Assembly: GCA_049680295.1 (NCBI GenBank)
Contig: JBAUHN010000192.1
Span: 1-23,725 of the forward strand
Source: JBAUHN01 sp049680295
Lineage (GTDB): Bacteria > Pseudomonadota > Alphaproteobacteria > Rhodobacterales > Rhodobacteraceae
Direction of reading: 5' to 3'
DNA length: 23,725 bases
Shown one piece after another: positions 21,966 through 23,725 of this stretch. The translations under genes were made by a program, and so were the position numbers. Below the pieces are notes generated by a model. That model ran no database searches. It worked only from the letters and a program-made list of their open reading frames with translations, and had not been told where the DNA came from. Every line of letters starts with the position of its first letter. The first letter of the stretch is position 1.

Positions 21966-22799
21966 ATGACGAAGCCACGCTATTTCGCGCCAACAGGTGG
22001 TCACCCGGACCAGAATACTTTGCTGACGGACCGCGCTGTTTTTACCGATGCCTATGCGGTCATTCCCAAAGGCACCATGCGTGATATCGTCACCAGTTTC
22101 TTGCCGTTTTGGGACCAAACGCGACTTTGGGTCATTGCCCGACCGCTCAGTGGTTTTGCCGAGACTTTTTCGCAATACATTATGGAGGTGCAGCCCGGTG
22201 GTGGTAGCGATCGTCCGGAGTTGGAGGGGCAGGCACAAGGGGTGCTTTTTGTGGTTGAGGGCGGTATCACCGTGACGTTCAATGGCATGTCGCATGATCT
22301 GGCAGAAGGTGGCTATGCCTATTTGCCTGCCGGTCTGGAATGGACGCTAAAAAACAACACGCGCACGGCGGCCCGGTTCCACTGGATCCGTAAAAGCTAT
22401 GAAGCGGTTGCAGGGCTGGATCATCCCGACCCGATTGTGCTGAATGAAAACGATGTGGCCCCGACAATCATGCCAGACACGGACGGCAAATGGGCCACGA
22501 CCCGGTTTGTTGATCCCAGCGATATGCGCCACGACATGCACGTCACCATCGTCACCTTCCAGCCCGGCGCCGTGATCCCGTTTTGCGAAACACATGTGAT
22601 GGAACACGGGCTTTACGTATTGGAGGGCAAGGCGGTCTACCGGCTTAATCAAGACTGGGTCGAGGTTGAGGCCGGTGACTATATGTGGCTACGCGCCTTT
22701 TGCCCGCAGGCATGTTACGCGGGCGGGCCGGGTGCGTTCCGGTATCTGCTTTACAAAGATGTGAACCGGCACATGAAACTGTCCTTAGCCGGCGTATAG
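21966..22799 (+). CDS. allE: (S)-ureidoglycine aminohydrolase
   Basis: This 277-residue bicupin releases ammonia from (S)-ureidoglycine to give (S)-ureidoglycolate in the allantoin/ureide branch of purine breakdown. The N-terminus MTKPRYFAPTGGHPDQNTLLTDR and the QPGGGSDRPE segment are characteristic of the YlbA/AllE/UGHY family. The C-terminal cupin supplies the Mn-binding set: Glu208, His210 and His214 (ETHVMEH) and Gln248 (CPQAC), matching the plant and E. coli enzymes. The start at 21966 was chosen for GGAGA upstream and the family N-terminus; the frame is open 19 codons further up without homology. Other ureide genes (allantoinase, allantoate amidohydrolase) are not in view. It faces an NCS2 purine permease gene across a shared terminator, consistent with a purine-use cluster continuing to the right. 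Confidence 0.88.
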   Translation: MTKPRYFAPTGGHPDQNTLLTDRAVFTDAYAVIPKGTMRDIVTSFLPFWDQTRLWVIARPLSGFAETFSQYIMEVQPGGGSDRPELEGQAQGVLFVVEGGITVTFNGMSHDLAEGGYAYLPAGLEWTLKNNTRTAARFHWIRKSYEAVAGLDHPDPIVLNENDVAPTIMPDTDGKWATTRFVDPSDMRHDMHVTIVTFQPGAVIPFCETHVMEHGLYVLEGKAVYRLNQDWVEVEAGDYMWLRAFCPQACYAGGPGAFRYLLYKDVNRHMKLSLAGV

Positions 22800-22834
22800 G
22801 CTGGCACCGTTTTGCCGATGAATTAAAGAAAGAA

Positions 22835-22862
22835 GGCGCCCTATTACAGGGCGCCCTTTTTT
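22835..22862. terminator. Rho-independent terminator, probably bidirectional
   Basis: GGCGCCCT (22835-22842) and AGGGCGCC (22848-22855) form a perfect 8-base GC-rich stem with a five-base loop. On plus it is followed by C and six T. On minus it is followed by a pyrimidine-rich TTCTTTCTTT-like run. It sits 36 bases after the allE stop and 22 bases after the permease stop, so it can end transcription of both convergent genes. Confidence 0.85.
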
Positions 22863-22883
22863 GAGTTTTGGTGGCCCCGGGCC

Positions 22884-23725
22884 TTATTCTGCGACGTCAT
22901 CGCCCAGTTCTTCAGGCAGAATAAGGTTCAGAACGATGGCGATGAATGCGGCGGGCAAAAGGCCGGATGTCATCAGAATGCGCGCTGTGTCGCCAAGGAA
23001 CGCCATGGCATCAGGTACTTGTTGCAGACCCAGTCCGATGGACAGGGATACCGCAAAGATCACCATATTGCGGCTGTTCCAGTTGACATCCGACAACATG
23101 GATGCCCCTGCGGCCGCAACCATGCCGAACATGACAATCACGCCGCCGCCCAACACCTGGATCGGCACCGAGTTGATGACGGCGCCCACTTTGGGGATCA
23201 GGCCGCATAGGATCAAAAAGATCGCACCAATTGTGACCACGTGACGCGACATGACGCCTGTCATCGCGATCAGGCCGACATTCTGGCTGAAGGATGTGTT
23301 TGGCAGTGAACCGAAAACGCCAGCGATTGCTGTACCGATACCGTCCGCAAATGTCGCACCGGTGATTTCTGCATCCGTGGCTTCGCGGCCAGCGCCACCC
23401 TTGGTGATGCCCGAGACGTCACCGACCGTTTCAATTGCCGAGATAAACGCCATCAGGCACATGCCGATGATGATCGCCCAGTTCAGCTCAAACCCGAATT
23501 TGAACGGGCTGGGCAGTTCAAACCAGCTGGACCGGCCGACGCCGGCCAAGCTGACATCGCCCATCAGATAGGCCACGATGTAGCCTGCAATCAAACCGAT
23601 CAGAACGGCCGCCACGGACAGCAATCCACGTGTGAAAAATTTGAGAGCGAGGGTCACAAGGATCACAACACCTGCCTGGAACCAGTTGGATGCGCCGCCC
23701 CAGCTGGGTTTGGCCATGTTAAAGT
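22884..23725 (-). CDS. NCS2-family purine (urate/xanthine) permease, 3' part
   Basis: About 280 C-terminal residues are visible. The frame stays open to the window edge, so the Met near 23717 is internal and the N-terminal third or so is missing. Multiple membrane helices are evident. Family marks are the acidic AFISAIETVGDVSG segment (TM8 region; Glu expected in substrate binding) and the NCS2 signature SLPNTSFSQNVGLIAMTGVMSRHV, containing the QNVG motif. NCS2 proteins import urate, xanthine or uracil with protons or sodium. Beside allE, a purine such as urate or xanthine is the most likely substrate, but the residues that separate these are not decisive here. The stop TAA at 22884-22886 lies next to the shared terminator. 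Confidence 0.85.
   Translation of the reverse strand, partial: FNMAKPSWGGASNWFQAGVVILVTLALKFFTRGLLSVAAVLIGLIAGYIVAYLMGDVSLAGVGRSSWFELPSPFKFGFELNWAIIIGMCLMAFISAIETVGDVSGITKGGAGREATDAEITGATFADGIGTAIAGVFGSLPNTSFSQNVGLIAMTGVMSRHVVTIGAIFLILCGLIPKVGAVINSVPIQVLGGGVIVMFGMVAAAGASMLSDVNWNSRNMVIFAVSLSIGLGLQQVPDAMAFLGDTARILMTSGLLPAAFIAIVLNLILPEELGDDVAE

Noticed and set aside
21581..21967. 128-codon minus-strand frame directly upstream of the GT4 gene
   Set aside because: No ribosome site, no family motif, Ser/Cys/Lys-rich translation, and it spans the promoter region of the divergent allE gene; more likely non-coding.
1..23725. CRISPR arrays, tRNA or rRNA genes, phage genes
   Set aside because: No regularly spaced repeats, cloverleaf-like segments, rRNA-like sequence or phage structural proteins were seen in the window.

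Overview
The window looks like chromosomal DNA of an alphaproteobacterium, most likely of the Roseobacter group (Rhodobacteraceae). This rests on overall codon and base use, a fused MrpA-MrpB antiporter subunit, and the character of the acyl-CoA-dehydrogenase-like, PHB-depolymerase-like and ureide genes. The assignment is by protein character only; there is no rRNA or tRNA marker gene in the window.

Region 1 (1-1064) is a gene-poor scar. It opens with the last codons and right end of an IS3-family element. About 460 bases follow in which no gene was recognised, but which hold two operator-like palindromes. A decayed reading frame with two in-frame stops (590-1012) comes next. Region 2 (1065-2318) is one acyl-CoA-dehydrogenase-fold gene. 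It lacks the catalytic glutamate at both known positions and closely resembles 3-sulfinopropanoyl-CoA desulfinase.

Region 3 (2329-8275, minus strand) is a complete, tightly coupled Mrp/Pha-type multisubunit cation/proton antiporter operon, mrpAB-C-D-E-F-G. Upstream of it on the same strand is a TPR protein of unknown function (8468-10114). Divergent from that is a secreted PHB-depolymerase/feruloyl-esterase-like hydrolase (10282-11097).

Region 4 (11131-21577) is a surface-glycan or secondary-metabolite locus. It holds a one-module NRPS (C-A-T-TE), a P-loop sulfotransferase translationally coupled to a Wzx/WzxC-type flippase, a divergent GT2 glycosyltransferase, and a coupled GT2-GT4 pair. 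No polymerase, initiating sugar-phosphate transferase or chain-length regulator is present. The locus is therefore either partial or cooperates with genes elsewhere. The unusual combination is an amino-acid-activating single-module NRPS beside a flippase-sulfotransferase pair.

Region 5 (21966-23725) is purine/ureide metabolism: (S)-ureidoglycine aminohydrolase, facing the 3' part of an NCS2 purine permease. The two are separated by a strong hairpin terminator that probably serves both strands.
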